DNA of 64,000 bases, taken from positions 1,364,001-1,428,000 of the forward strand of contig JAHBXH010000001.1 of the NCBI GenBank assembly GCA_019636555.1. Direction: 5' to 3'. A program made the translations under genes and the position numbers. This document shows positions 24,788-33,330 of the stretch, one piece after another. Source of the DNA: Phycisphaeraceae bacterium (GTDB taxonomy: Bacteria; Planctomycetota; Phycisphaerae; Phycisphaerales; UBA1924). The notes under the pieces were generated by a model. The model saw only the letters and a program-made list of their open reading frames with translations, had not been told where the DNA came from and did not search any database. Numbering within the stretch: the stretch's first letter is position 1; each line of letters starts with the position of its first letter.

Positions 24788-25171
24788 TCAGGTTGCCGGC
24801 GCGAGTCCGGCCTTCTTCAGCATGTTCTGTGCCACTCGCTCGACGACGGGCCAGTTTGTCTTGTGAACGATGTGGCGCGCCACCCGGGCATCGACCAGCG
24901 ACTGGAATTGCTGCTCGGCCTTGTTGGGCCCGAAGGGCGCTTCGGCGTGGTTGGAGGCTCGCATCTGCTTGAATACGGGCTGCACGAGGGCCATCGCGAC
25001 AAAGTTTTCCGCGGCCTCACGGATTTTGGCTTCGTCGGCCTTGCCGATCTGGCGGCTGGTCTGCTTGCCGAGGATCTCGGTGAATTCGAGCTGATTTTGC
25101 GCGTTTGGCACGTGCGGGAGCGCGTCGAGCGGGTTCAGAGCCGATCGGAAGTTGAGTCCGCTTATGTCCAT
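24788..25171 (-). CDS. flgJ: FlgJ-type rod-binding protein without muramidase domain
   Basis: A 127-residue protein with the rod-binding domain of FlgJ: AAENFVAMALVQPVFKQMRA near 53-72 and AEQQFQSLVDARVARHI near 85-101 match the E-x-x-F-x3-x-L-x-x-x-L and Y-x-x-M-x-D-x-x-x-A-x-x-I pattern of the family. FlgJ caps the growing rod; many bacteria have only this domain and recruit a separate peptidoglycan hydrolase, as here. It follows flgI by 19 bases and precedes flgN by 24, an order common in FlgI-FlgJ-FlgN-FlgK-FlgL operons. Confidence 0.82.
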   Translation of the reverse strand: MDISGLNFRSALNPLDALPHVPNAQNQLEFTEILGKQTSRQIGKADEAKIREAAENFVAMALVQPVFKQMRASNHAEAPFGPNKAEQQFQSLVDARVARHIVHKTNWPVVERVAQNMLKKAGLAPAT

Positions 25172-25190
25172 ATTCGAAAGAGACTTGCGA

Positions 25191-26303
25191 CTAGTCCACG
25201 ATCATCTTGGCGTGCAGGCGCCCGGTCTTGTAGAGCATCTGCAGGATTTCGATCTGGTCGGTGACAGAGACATCGAGCTGCTTCATCGCGGACATGAGAT
25301 CGGCGAGGCGGGCGTTATCGCTGGCACGCGGGCGAGTGCGGAGTTCGGCGAAGTGCGTGGTGGTCGTCAGGGGATTCTGGGGCGTACCAATTGGTGTCGG
25401 CACGGTGGTGTTGATCACAAGATCTTTGTGAGTGACCAGGCCGGGGCTGATCTCGACATCGCCGGTGATGATGATCACGCCGCTGCGCTGATTTACGATG
25501 ACCTGCGCAGGAAGATCCAGTTCCGCGACGCGCACGCTTGCCGAGAGCACCGCGGCAACAAATCCCGCTTTGTCCGGGCGCTCCGCCTCTGGAATGACCA
25601 CCCGGATCGTTCGATCATCCAGCACGGTCGCGACGTTTGCGCTCACGCGGATGCTCGAATCCATGCCTTGGACGAGCGGTCCCGGGCCGGCATCGCTGTT
25701 GATGCAGGTCGCGATCTTCTGGGCGGAGGCCCACCCGCTGAAGTACGGCGAGATATACAGATCGAACGAGTCGCCCACGACCGGCCCGGCGACATCGCGC
25801 AACAGCTGCGCACCGGCGCGGACCTTTCCGCTTGCGCCGAGCGACGGGTCCGACAGTTCGACCGATCCGCTTGCAAAGGCGTAAATGGGGCTGTTGGGCA
25901 AAGGGCCCCGCAGAGGCGAGAGAACCAGACGCCCGCCGCGAAGGCTCTGCGCGCCGTACGCGGCGGAAACGTACGCGTCGAACTTGTCGTCCGCCCGTCC
26001 GCCGACCTCCGGTATCGTGACATCAACCCACACGACGGCAACCGCCTTCGCGCCCATGAGTTCGGTAATCTGTCCCGGCGAATTGCCTTCAGATTCGAGC
26101 AGCTTTGCGAGCGGACGAGCGAGGACGAGGTCCTTGCCGCTATCGCCCGTGCCGTTGAGACCGACGACGAGTCCGAGCCCGCGAAGCTTGAACTCGCCCT
26201 GGCCGCGGATGCGGGTCAGGTCGGAGACCTTGCTGGCGAACGCAAGGGGGGAGGCCGCAAGCGCGAGCACAATCCCGAACAGGATGGCAGAAAGGCGGAG
26301 CAT
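25191..26303 (-). CDS. flgI: flagellar P-ring protein
   Basis: A 370-residue FlgI. A signal peptide MLRLSAILFGIVLALAASPL is followed by VSDLTRIRGQGEFKLRGLGL and GLVVGLNGTGDSGKD, the strongest FlgI motifs; TTTTHFAELRT and LMSAMKQLDVSVTDQIEILQ lie near the C-terminus. FlgI forms the ring in the peptidoglycan layer around the rod and needs FlgA, encoded at 33.3 kb. ATG 26303 is chosen because it starts exactly at the signal peptide; an ATG at 26351 would add 16 residues. First flagellar gene of this operon, 55 bases after pgi on the same strand. Confidence 0.95.
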   Translation of the reverse strand: MLRLSAILFGIVLALAASPLAFASKVSDLTRIRGQGEFKLRGLGLVVGLNGTGDSGKDLVLARPLAKLLESEGNSPGQITELMGAKAVAVVWVDVTIPEVGGRADDKFDAYVSAAYGAQSLRGGRLVLSPLRGPLPNSPIYAFASGSVELSDPSLGASGKVRAGAQLLRDVAGPVVGDSFDLYISPYFSGWASAQKIATCINSDAGPGPLVQGMDSSIRVSANVATVLDDRTIRVVIPEAERPDKAGFVAAVLSASVRVAELDLPAQVIVNQRSGVIIITGDVEISPGLVTHKDLVINTTVPTPIGTPQNPLTTTTHFAELRTRPRASDNARLADLMSAMKQLDVSVTDQIEILQMLYKTGRLHAKMIVD

Positions 26304-26358
26304 CGACCGGCTAGACGCAACCGGCGTGCCGGGTCGGGAACAGCGGGCCAAACCAGAA

Positions 26359-27804
26359 TCACTCCGCGATCACGCGCGTGCTCGCGCTCAGAACAGAATC
26401 GACTTTCGCCCTGAAGTTCTCGAATCCCCGCTTGCCCATCAGTCCGAAGGTCGCCTGCTTGCCAAGCTCGACCGCCGGTTGGTCGTAAGCGTCGATGTTG
26501 AGGAGCAGCCCGGCATACGCCGTCGTGATTTCCCAGAGCGCGATGAACTGACCGACGTGGTACGCGTCGAGTTTCGGGAATGAAAGGGTGAAATTCGGCC
26601 TCTGGCTCTCGACGAGCGCGTACTCCGTCGCCCGCTTTTCGGCGTGGAGTAGCTCCGACATCGTGCGGTTCTCCAGGTATTCGAGCGCCGAATCGCCCAG
26701 ACCCGATGGGATGCGCACATCGCCGTGAACGCCGCGCGGGTGCTCGTCGAAGTGCTCGACCTCGACGATCCCGATCACCTTGTCGTTCGGTCCTTCGCGA
26801 AAGAGCTGCATCTGGCTGTGCTGATCGGTCGTGCCGAGCGCCTTGATCGGCGTAAAACCCGCGAACACGGTCTGGCCGGTGCGGCTCACGCGTTTGCCGA
26901 GCGATTCCGCCCACAACTGGCGGAACCAGTCCGCGAAGGAGTAGAGAGCGTTGGAATAGGGCATGAGCACGTGATTGATCTTGCCCTTGGTGTGACCGAG
27001 TTCCACCAGCAGCGTCGCGAGCATCGCGGCGGGATTGGTCGAGAGATCGTCGCGCGAGCAGCACTTGTCCATATCCGCGGCGCCGGTGAGCAGCGAATCG
27101 ATGTCGATGCCGCACATCGCGGCCGAGAAGAGGCCGACCGGGCTGAGCACGCTGAAGCGCCCCCCGACACCGTCCGGAACGGCGAGCGTCTGGTATCCCT
27201 CGTTCTCGCAGATCTGCCTCATCGTTCCGACGGCTGGGTCGGTGATCGCGACGATGTTCGGAGCGTAGTTCGTGCCGAGCGCCTGGCGTAGCGCCTCGCG
27301 CACGACCATGAACTGCGCCGCGGTCTCCGCCGTCTCGCCGGACTTGCTGATGACATTGAAGAGCGTCCGCTGCAACCCGCCCGGCTGCGAGCGGCAGAAT
27401 TCGAGAATATCGCCGAAGTGCGAAGGATCGACGTTGTCCACGACGAAGAGGCGCGGGCCGCTGCGTTTGGCGGCTTCGAGCAGGTTGTAGGTGGGGGGCG
27501 TGAGCGCCGTGTGGAGCGCGATATTGCCGAGCGCGCTGCCTCCGATTCCCAGAACCATGAGTGTGCCGAACTTGCTCCGGCAGCGTTCGGCGAGCGATTT
27601 CACGGCCAGTACGTGCTGCGAACGTGCCGGCTCAAACGGCAGCTCGCGCCAGTGCTCCATGCCCTTGCCTCGAGTGGAAGCGAGCCGGCGCGTGTGCGCC
27701 GCGATCGCCTCGGCCTGCTCTCCACCCGGCGCGAGATGCGCCGGATCAAGGCCGTGTTCGCCGACGCGATCGGAAAGACAGTTCGCGTACGAAAGCTTGA
27801 GCAT
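26359..27804 (-). CDS. pgi: glucose-6-phosphate isomerase
   Basis: A 481-residue enzyme interconverting glucose 6-phosphate and fructose 6-phosphate. VLGIGGSALGNIAL near 84-97, VISKSGETAETAAQF near 147-161 and the active-site region GGRFSVLSPVGLF near 205-217 are PGI signatures; the catalytic Glu lies in QLWAESLGKR, followed by a TTDQHSQMQLF block with the conserved His, and a C-terminal Lys in LGKQATFGLM. Length fits the shorter bacterial PGI class. It lies upstream of flgI on the same strand, 55 bases away, but has no functional link to flagella. Confidence 0.95.
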   Translation of the reverse strand: MLKLSYANCLSDRVGEHGLDPAHLAPGGEQAEAIAAHTRRLASTRGKGMEHWRELPFEPARSQHVLAVKSLAERCRSKFGTLMVLGIGGSALGNIALHTALTPPTYNLLEAAKRSGPRLFVVDNVDPSHFGDILEFCRSQPGGLQRTLFNVISKSGETAETAAQFMVVREALRQALGTNYAPNIVAITDPAVGTMRQICENEGYQTLAVPDGVGGRFSVLSPVGLFSAAMCGIDIDSLLTGAADMDKCCSRDDLSTNPAAMLATLLVELGHTKGKINHVLMPYSNALYSFADWFRQLWAESLGKRVSRTGQTVFAGFTPIKALGTTDQHSQMQLFREGPNDKVIGIVEVEHFDEHPRGVHGDVRIPSGLGDSALEYLENRTMSELLHAEKRATEYALVESQRPNFTLSFPKLDAYHVGQFIALWEITTAYAGLLLNIDAYDQPAVELGKQATFGLMGKRGFENFRAKVDSVLSASTRVIAE

Positions 27805-27840
27805 GCAAGAAGGCTAGAACCCCTTGGGGTGCGGTGCCGA

Positions 27841-29916
27841 TCACTCGCTCATGCCGAGCTGCTCGAGGAACGAGTCGAGTTTCGGTTCGCGGCCGAGGTA
27901 GTCCTTCAGCAGTTCGGAGGCGTCGCGCGTGCCGCCCTGGCTGATGATCTTGTTGCGGTAGTACATGCCGGCTTCGGGATTGAGCATGCCCAGTTCTTTG
28001 AAGCGCTGCGCCATGTCCGCGGCAAAGACCTTCGACCACATGTACGAGTAGTAGCCGGCGGTGTAGCCCATCAGGTGACCGAAGCTCGCCTGATAAAACG
28101 TCGCGTCCGGCTTGAAGTTGTAGCAGGTGACCTGCGGATAGAGATCGATCGCGACCTGCGTGGTGTCGACCTTGCCGTCCTTGGTCGTTTCGTACGCGAG
28201 ATCGGTCATGCCGTAGTAGAACTGGTTCTCGGCGTCGAGGCCGCTGCCGAGGTTCTTTGCCGCGATCATGCCGTCGAGCAGCGGCTTAGGCAACGGCTCG
28301 CCCGTCTTGTAGTGCTTCGCGAATGTGTTGAGCACGTCCGCGTCCCACACCCAGTTCTCGAACATCTGGCTCGGCGCCTCGACAAAGTCGAGTTCGGTGT
28401 TGGTGCCGGCGAAGCGGTTCATCTGCGCCGTGCTCACGATCGTGTGCAGGCAGTGGCCGAATTCGTGGAAGAAAGTTTCGACTTCTTCGTGACCGAGCAG
28501 GCTCGGCTTTCCGTCTTCTGGCTTGCTGAAGTTGCAAACGAGCGCGGCGAGCGGGAGAGTCACCTTTCCATCGTTCCAAGCCTTGTGATTCACGAGCGAC
28601 CACTGCGCAAAGTGCGTGTACTTATTGTCGCGCGGGTAGAGGTCGAGATAGAACTCGCCGATCATTTTGCCCTGATTGGGGCCCGGCGCCTTGTCGTAGA
28701 CCTCGAAGAGTTTCACGTCCTCGTGCCAGAGCGGGCGCGAAGAGGTGCCGCCCTTTGTCTTCGTGACATCGCGGTATTCGAGCCCGTAGAGCGACTGCGT
28801 GGTGTTGAACAAGCCTTCGATGACCTTGTCCATCGGGAAGTACTCGCGGACCTTTTCTCCGTCCACGGCGTACTTGCTCTTGGTCAATTCGTTCTTGATG
28901 TACTGGAAATCCCACGGCATCAATTCGGTCTTGGGGTTCTTGGTGAGTTCTCGCTTGAACGCGGTGAATTCGGCCATGTCGGCCTCGGCCTTCTTGCGCA
29001 CCAGCGGCTTCAACTCCGCGTAGAACTTCTGGACGTTGGCGTAGTTCTTCGCCATGCGCGTCTCGGTCATGAAATCGGCGCAGTGCTGATAGCCGAGGAT
29101 CTGTGCCTGCTCCGCGTAGAGCTTGATCGCGTTCTCGAGGACGGTGATGTTCTTCTTGCCGCCGCGGCGTTTCCACGCCATCCAGAGTTTCTGGCGTGTG
29201 GTCTCATCCGAGCAGTTTTCCATTAGGGGCGTGTAGCTCGGGTTGGTGAGTCCGACGACATAAACGCCGTCGTTTTGGGGGAAGGTCTTGAGGAGACTTT
29301 CCGGTGCGCCCTTGAGTTCGGTTGCCGTGAGCAGCACGACGGGCGAATCCTCGGCGATGTTCTTGCTGAACTCGATGCCGAGGCGCGTGAGTTCTTTCTG
29401 CACTTCGGTCAGCCGCGCGCGCTTCGCGGGGTCGAGTTCCATGCCGGCGCGCCGGTAGTCGCGGAGCGTGAAATCAAGAAAGCGCTTCTTCTCCCCGGCG
29501 AGCGAGGCGACTTCGGAAGAGTGATTGGCGACGAAATCCTTGACGGCTTTGTACAAATCTTCGCGCTTTCCGAGATCAACCAGGAAGTCGCCGGCTTTCT
29601 GCTCCGCGACCTGCGAGGCATCGCGCACCGATGCGTCCGGGTGCACGTTGCTGAGGAAGATCAGTATGCTCGTGTCCTGCTCGAACGTCGCGAGCAGGTC
29701 GTCGATCGCGCCGACGGTGTTGTCGAAGGTGCGGTCCTTCGACGGGATCGCGACGATCTTCTCGATCGACTTGTTCGCCTTGGCGACGGCGTCGTCGATG
29801 GTGAGCGCGGGGGTCGCGGTCACGAGCGTCGGTGCCGCGGCGATCGCGGGCGTGAAAGAAGGTGCCGCGATCGTGCAAAGACCGGCCAAGAGAGCGATCG
29901 TCATTGGTTTCATCAT
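27841..29916 (-). CDS. exported M3-family oligopeptidase
   Basis: A 691-residue zinc metallopeptidase of the thimet oligopeptidase/Dcp group (M3). The zinc site HEEVETFFHEFGHCLHT (HExxH with a downstream Glu) is near residue 475; flanking TGEFYLDLYPRDNKY-like and PSQMFENWVWD segments are typical of M3. The N-terminus (MMKPMTIALLAGLCTIAAPS) is a signal peptide, so the enzyme probably works in the periplasm on short peptides, unlike cytoplasmic PrlC/OpdA. Start ATG 29916 gives a clean signal peptide. Lies upstream of pgi on the same strand, 36 bases away. Confidence 0.92.
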   Translation of the reverse strand: MMKPMTIALLAGLCTIAAPSFTPAIAAAPTLVTATPALTIDDAVAKANKSIEKIVAIPSKDRTFDNTVGAIDDLLATFEQDTSILIFLSNVHPDASVRDASQVAEQKAGDFLVDLGKREDLYKAVKDFVANHSSEVASLAGEKKRFLDFTLRDYRRAGMELDPAKRARLTEVQKELTRLGIEFSKNIAEDSPVVLLTATELKGAPESLLKTFPQNDGVYVVGLTNPSYTPLMENCSDETTRQKLWMAWKRRGGKKNITVLENAIKLYAEQAQILGYQHCADFMTETRMAKNYANVQKFYAELKPLVRKKAEADMAEFTAFKRELTKNPKTELMPWDFQYIKNELTKSKYAVDGEKVREYFPMDKVIEGLFNTTQSLYGLEYRDVTKTKGGTSSRPLWHEDVKLFEVYDKAPGPNQGKMIGEFYLDLYPRDNKYTHFAQWSLVNHKAWNDGKVTLPLAALVCNFSKPEDGKPSLLGHEEVETFFHEFGHCLHTIVSTAQMNRFAGTNTELDFVEAPSQMFENWVWDADVLNTFAKHYKTGEPLPKPLLDGMIAAKNLGSGLDAENQFYYGMTDLAYETTKDGKVDTTQVAIDLYPQVTCYNFKPDATFYQASFGHLMGYTAGYYSYMWSKVFAADMAQRFKELGMLNPEAGMYYRNKIISQGGTRDASELLKDYLGREPKLDSFLEQLGMSE

Positions 29917-29940
29917 GGTGAAAGTTTATCAGTGGGAAGA

Positions 29941-30150
29941 GAACGCGGAGATCGGAGTTTGCGGAGTGACGCGGAGGCGGTCCAATGAAGGAGACGGCAA
30001 AGACGTGGAGCGATCAAGGAAGCGCGGTGTCGATTGCGCCGGCTTCCCCTTCTGCTACACCTCGATCCTGCTTTGAGTTCTTCGAGCCCCTTGAGTTGAA
30101 AACCCTTTCGAATTCTCTCCGCGAAACTCCGCAGCCCCGCGACTCCGCAT
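29941..30150. repeat. long inverted repeat of CGGAG / CTCCG units between the M3 peptidase and ppa
   Basis: CGGAG occurs at 29946, 29953, 29962 and 29972; CTCCG at 30117, 30127 and 30143. The reverse complement of the right arm resembles the left (GAAYGCGGAG and CGGAGTTTYGCGGAG shared), with 140 bases between. More degenerate than the other repeat hairpins. The interval 29917-30193 holds nothing else clear. Confidence 0.4.
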
Positions 30151-30193
30151 TCTCACCCGCCTTTCCTGTTCGGCCCGCACATATCCTCCGCCC

Positions 30194-30754
30194 ATGATCC
30201 ACCCCTGGCATGACGTGACGCCCGGCATCGAAGGACTCGACCTCCCCGGTCACTTCCGATCGGTGATCGAGATTCCGCGTGGCGGCAATCTCAAGTTTGA
30301 AGTCGACAAGGGTTCGGGCCTGCTCCGCGTCGATCGCGTGCTCTCGAGCGCCGTGTACTACCCGGCGAATTACGGTTTCATTCCGCAGACCCTCGCCGAG
30401 GACGACGACCCCCTCGATGTGCTTGTCTACAGCACCGAGAGCATCCCGCCGCTGACGATCTGCGATGCCCGCGCTGTCGGGCTCATGTCGATGGTTGATC
30501 AGGGTGATCCGGATCACAAAATCATCGCCGTCATGCAGCAGGACCCGATCTACAGCGAGTTCCAGAAGGCCAGCGATTTCCCGCGCCACATTTTCAAGAT
30601 GCTGAAGCGGTTCTTCGAGGATTACAAGATGCTCGAGGGCAAGGACGTCATGGTCGATGAGGTGATGCCCGCCGAAGCGGCCTATGCGATCATCGAGGAT
30701 TCACTCACCCGCTATTTCAACGCACGTAGGACAGGCGCGCTGAAAGGTCTGTAA
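30194..30754 (+). CDS. ppa: inorganic pyrophosphatase (family I)
   Basis: A 186-residue soluble pyrophosphatase that hydrolyses PPi and pulls biosynthetic reactions forward. VIEIPRGGNLKFEVDK near 24-39 supplies active-site Glu/Lys, VYYPANYGFIPQTL near 53-66 is the conserved tyrosine block, and EDDDPLDVLV near 69-78 is the DxxDPxDV/metal-binding signature; the later GDPDHKIIAV block carries another Asp. Length fits the family. It lies between divergent and convergent repeat elements and is probably monocistronic; the stop is 12 bases before an octamer-repeat hairpin. Confidence 0.95.
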   Translation: MIHPWHDVTPGIEGLDLPGHFRSVIEIPRGGNLKFEVDKGSGLLRVDRVLSSAVYYPANYGFIPQTLAEDDDPLDVLVYSTESIPPLTICDARAVGLMSMVDQGDPDHKIIAVMQQDPIYSEFQKASDFPRHIFKMLKRFFEDYKMLEGKDVMVDEVMPAEAAYAIIEDSLTRYFNARRTGALKGL

Positions 30755-30765
30755 GTCGGGAGATT

Positions 30766-30832
30766 GGCAGAGCCCCACGGACTGCAGAACGGCAGTTTGC
30801 TGCTCTTCTGCTCTTCTGCTCTACTGCTCTCA
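30766..30832. repeat. octamer-repeat hairpin (CTGCTCTT type) between ppa and a lipoprotein gene
   Basis: CTGCTCTN occurs four times at exact 8-bp spacing (30800-30831). GCAGAACGGCAG (30784-30795) is complementary at 10 of 12 positions to CTGCTCTTCTGC (30800-30811), and a further GCAG lies at 30767. The right arm overlaps the stop codon of the minus-strand lipoprotein gene. Confidence 0.5.
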
Positions 30833-31378
30833 CTGCACCCTGGTCAGCGTGAACACCATGTCGCTTTTCACATCGTTTCCCTTAAACGCTTTCCAGCGCT
30901 GCTGGATCGTGTTTGGGTCTTTGAACGTGAGCCACATCTCGCCCATGTATTCCTCGGTTGGTGAGCGCAGGTTGCTGACGCTGACAAACTTGAACACGAG
31001 CGTGTCGTTCGATGGCGCCTGCGATGCATCGGCGGCCATGCGCGGCTGGTTGCCCATCGCGCAGTAGTGCGTGCAGATTAGGGCCTGACCATCCATGCAA
31101 TACATGTTCGTCATCTCGTGATTGGTGCCGGGGAACATGACTTCGCGAACGGTGCTGCCTCCGCTTCCGACTGAAAAGACGGTCTGGCCATGCGACTCGC
31201 CTTCGTTGTTGACGTGGTTCCACGTCCCTTGCAGCGACTTCACTTTGTCGAGAGTTGCCTGCTTTTCTTGCGCGGTCGCGGCCTGCACAATCGGCCGGGC
31301 GGGAGCGCTCGTCTGGCATCCGCCGAGCACGAGCGAAGACAAGCAACCCGAAACTGCCGCAAACTCGAGGTGATTCAT
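30830..31378 (-). CDS. putative lipoprotein with DUF1579-like domain
   Basis: A 182-residue protein. MNHLEFAAVSGCLSSLVLGG followed by Cys is a short lipoprotein signal with lipobox LVLGGC. After an Ala/Gln-rich spacer the domain starts with LDKVKSLQGTWNHVNNEGE, then a region with TNMYCMDGQALICTHYCAMG and a C-terminal MWLTFKDPNTIQQRWKAFKG: this resembles the beta-barrel DUF1579/THAP4-like families that estimate 'total weight' or ligand binding; the assignment is tentative. An AAGGAAG ribosome binding site precedes the ATG. Convergent with ppa, divergent from flgF. Function unknown. Confidence 0.65.
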   Translation of the reverse strand: MNHLEFAAVSGCLSSLVLGGCQTSAPARPIVQAATAQEKQATLDKVKSLQGTWNHVNNEGESHGQTVFSVGSGGSTVREVMFPGTNHEMTNMYCMDGQALICTHYCAMGNQPRMAADASQAPSNDTLVFKFVSVSNLRSPTEEYMGEMWLTFKDPNTIQQRWKAFKGNDVKSDMVFTLTRVQ

Positions 31379-31577
31379 AGTGGCTTCCTTTGTGGGTAAC
31401 ACGCTACCAAACTCGCGCCGGACCCTCAACCCCGTACGGGGCTTGGATTTGTGGAATGTGGATTCTGGTACGGGTGGAAGCGTGGGTGCTGGCTGTTGGC
31501 CGGCGGCGAGCAGCTGTTTCGCTCGGCATGCGCTTTGCGATCTCCCGTTTCGGGGGCGTCGGAGACGCCCGGAAAAC

Positions 31578-32354
31578 ATGAACTACGGCATCCAGATTTC
31601 CAGTTCCGGCCTGCTCACGTCGCTCTACCGGCAAGATGTGCAGGCCAACAACCTGGCGAACATGGATTCCGTCGGCTTCAAGCCCGACATCCCCGTGCTG
31701 ATGCAGCGCTCCGCCGTGCGTCAGGAAGACAATCTTCCGTTCATGCCCTCCGACGCCATGCTCGAGCGGCTCGGAGCGGGCGTGCTCGCCGCCCCGACCA
31801 AAGTGAATCTTGCCCAAGGCGGCACGAAAATCACGAATCGACCGTTCGACCTCGCGATCGAAGGCGAAGGGTTCTTTCAATTGCAAGGCGGACCGAAGGA
31901 CACCGGCCGGAATGCTCTACTGACGCGCGACGGCAGGTTTGCGCGGGGCGTCGAGGGCAGGTTAATCCACGTAAACAGCGGCGCGCCGGTGCTCAACCGC
32001 GTGCAGCGCCCGATCATTCTGCCTCAGGGCGATATGCAGATCTCGTCCGATGGGCGAATCAGCATCAACGGCACCGAGATTGACTCGATCGGGATTTTCA
32101 ACGCCAAAGACCAGAACACGATTACCAAGCGGGGCGGAAGCGTTCTCCAGGCTCCCGCGGCGCAGGTCAACCGCATGAATCGCGGCGAGGGGCTCATCAA
32201 GCAGGGAGTCCTCGAGGAATCCGGCGTGAACGAGATTCAGACGATGCTGAAAATCCAGGACGCGTCGCGCGATGTAGACTCGAACATGAGCATCATCCAG
32301 GCGCAGGATCGCATGCTCGATCGCGCGATCAACACGTTCGGGCGGTTGGCTTGA
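31578..32354 (+). CDS. flgF: flagellar rod protein, FlgF/FlgG family (proximal rod)
   Basis: A 258-residue rod protein. The N-terminus MNYGIQISSSGLLTSLYRQD with VQANNLANMDSVGFK is the axial-protein motif; the C-terminus SNMSIIQAQDRMLDRAINTF is the conserved rod helix. The middle has ITNRPFDLAIEGEGFFQLQ, diagnostic of FlgF/FlgG. Because a second, more canonical FlgG follows, this one is taken as FlgF. Start ATG 31578 is chosen by the motif; GGA lies 5 bases upstream. First gene of the flgF-flgG-flgA-flgH operon. The interval 31379-31577 is shared with the divergent lipoprotein gene; I see no clear promoter in it. Confidence 0.9.
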   Translation: MNYGIQISSSGLLTSLYRQDVQANNLANMDSVGFKPDIPVLMQRSAVRQEDNLPFMPSDAMLERLGAGVLAAPTKVNLAQGGTKITNRPFDLAIEGEGFFQLQGGPKDTGRNALLTRDGRFARGVEGRLIHVNSGAPVLNRVQRPIILPQGDMQISSDGRISINGTEIDSIGIFNAKDQNTITKRGGSVLQAPAAQVNRMNRGEGLIKQGVLEESGVNEIQTMLKIQDASRDVDSNMSIIQAQDRMLDRAINTFGRLA

Positions 32355-32361
32355 GGAAATA

Positions 32362-32464
32362 GCCAAAGAGCCAAATGACCAAATTGCCAAAGAAAGGCAA
32401 TGGTCTTCCTGCGCAAGCGGGCAGGCAGTTTCTCTTTGGCTCTTTGATCATTTGGCCATTTGGC
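32362..32464. repeat. octamer-repeat hairpin (GCCAAATG type) between flgF and flgG
   Basis: Left arm 32362-32393: four octamers GCCAAAGA, GCCAAATG, ACCAAATT, GCCAAAGA. Right arm 32433-32464: TCTTTGGC, TCTTTGAT, CATTTGGC, CATTTGGC. The arms match as reverse complements at 27 of 32 positions around a 39-base GC-rich spacer. It begins 8 bases after the flgF stop codon and fills the flgF-flgG gap. Confidence 0.7.
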
Positions 32465-32503
32465 CCTTTCCTCCGGCACGCCGTTCGCGTTCTGTCCCGC
32501 ACT

Positions 32504-33307
32504 ATGGCAATGGTCGCTCTGCAATCGTCGGCAACGGCACTTTCCGCGCTCAATACGGCGTTGGACGTGACGGCCAACAACCTCGCGAACATGAATACGG
32601 TGGGTTTTAAAGCCAGCCGCACGAACTTCGAAGATCTGCTTTACCTTCACAAGCAGCAGCCCGGCGTCGAAAACGCGATCGGTGACAAGTCGCCCACCGG
32701 AATCCAGGTCGGTCTCGGCGTCAAAGTCTCCAGCACGCAACTTGACTTCACCGAGGGCGCACCACTTCAGACCGGCCGCCCGCTCGACATGCAGATTGAT
32801 GGTTTCGGTTTCTTCCAGGTTCAGGTCGAGCCGAGCCTCGGCAACACGGCGTACACGCGCGCCGGGAACTTCGCGCTCAATGCCGATCGCGAAATCGTGA
32901 TGGCGAACAACCAGGGCCGCCGCCTGGAACCGGTGATCACGATCGATCCGAACGCCACCGCCATTTCCATCGACAATTCCGGACGCGTCTACGCGACCAT
33001 CGCCGGCAGCACGCAGCCGCAGCTCCAGGGACAGATCCAGCTCGCCACGTTCCCGAATCCCGGCGGCCTGCTCCAGATCGGCGAGAATCTGTACACAGAG
33101 ACCAACGGCTCCGGCCCGCCTGTCACGGGAGAGCCGGGGACCGATCAGCGCGGGCAGATCCGACAGGGCTTTCTCGAAAACTCGAACGTGGATCCGACGC
33201 GCGAGATGATCGATCTGATCCGAACGCAGCGCGCGTTCGAGTTCAACAGCCAGGTCATTCGCGCCGCGGACGATTCGCTCCGCACGGTTTCGCAGTTGCG
33301 CCGCTGA
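32504..33307 (+). CDS. flgG: flagellar distal rod protein
   Basis: A 267-residue FlgG of normal length. MAMVALQSSATALSALNTAL then VTANNLANMNTVGFKASRTN is the rod/hook N-terminus; RPLDMQIDGFGFFQVQVEPS and YTRAGNFALNADREIV match FlgG; LENSNVDPTREMIDLIRTQRAFEFNSQVI is the C-terminal FlgG signature (positions about 222-250). FlgG builds the distal rod on which the P and L rings sit. Start ATG 32504 follows the repeat hairpin; no clear Shine-Dalgarno is seen, so translation may depend on a leaderless-like or coupled mode. Confidence 0.96.
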   Translation: MAMVALQSSATALSALNTALDVTANNLANMNTVGFKASRTNFEDLLYLHKQQPGVENAIGDKSPTGIQVGLGVKVSSTQLDFTEGAPLQTGRPLDMQIDGFGFFQVQVEPSLGNTAYTRAGNFALNADREIVMANNQGRRLEPVITIDPNATAISIDNSGRVYATIAGSTQPQLQGQIQLATFPNPGGLLQIGENLYTETNGSGPPVTGEPGTDQRGQIRQGFLENSNVDPTREMIDLIRTQRAFEFNSQVIRAADDSLRTVSQLRR

Positions 33308-33330
33308 TCGGTGGCTGAATAGGAGCGCGA

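Noticed and set aside
27418..29226. A 602-codon plus-strand frame across pgi and the M3 peptidase
   Set aside because: It runs opposite two certain genes and through the gap between them; no domain.
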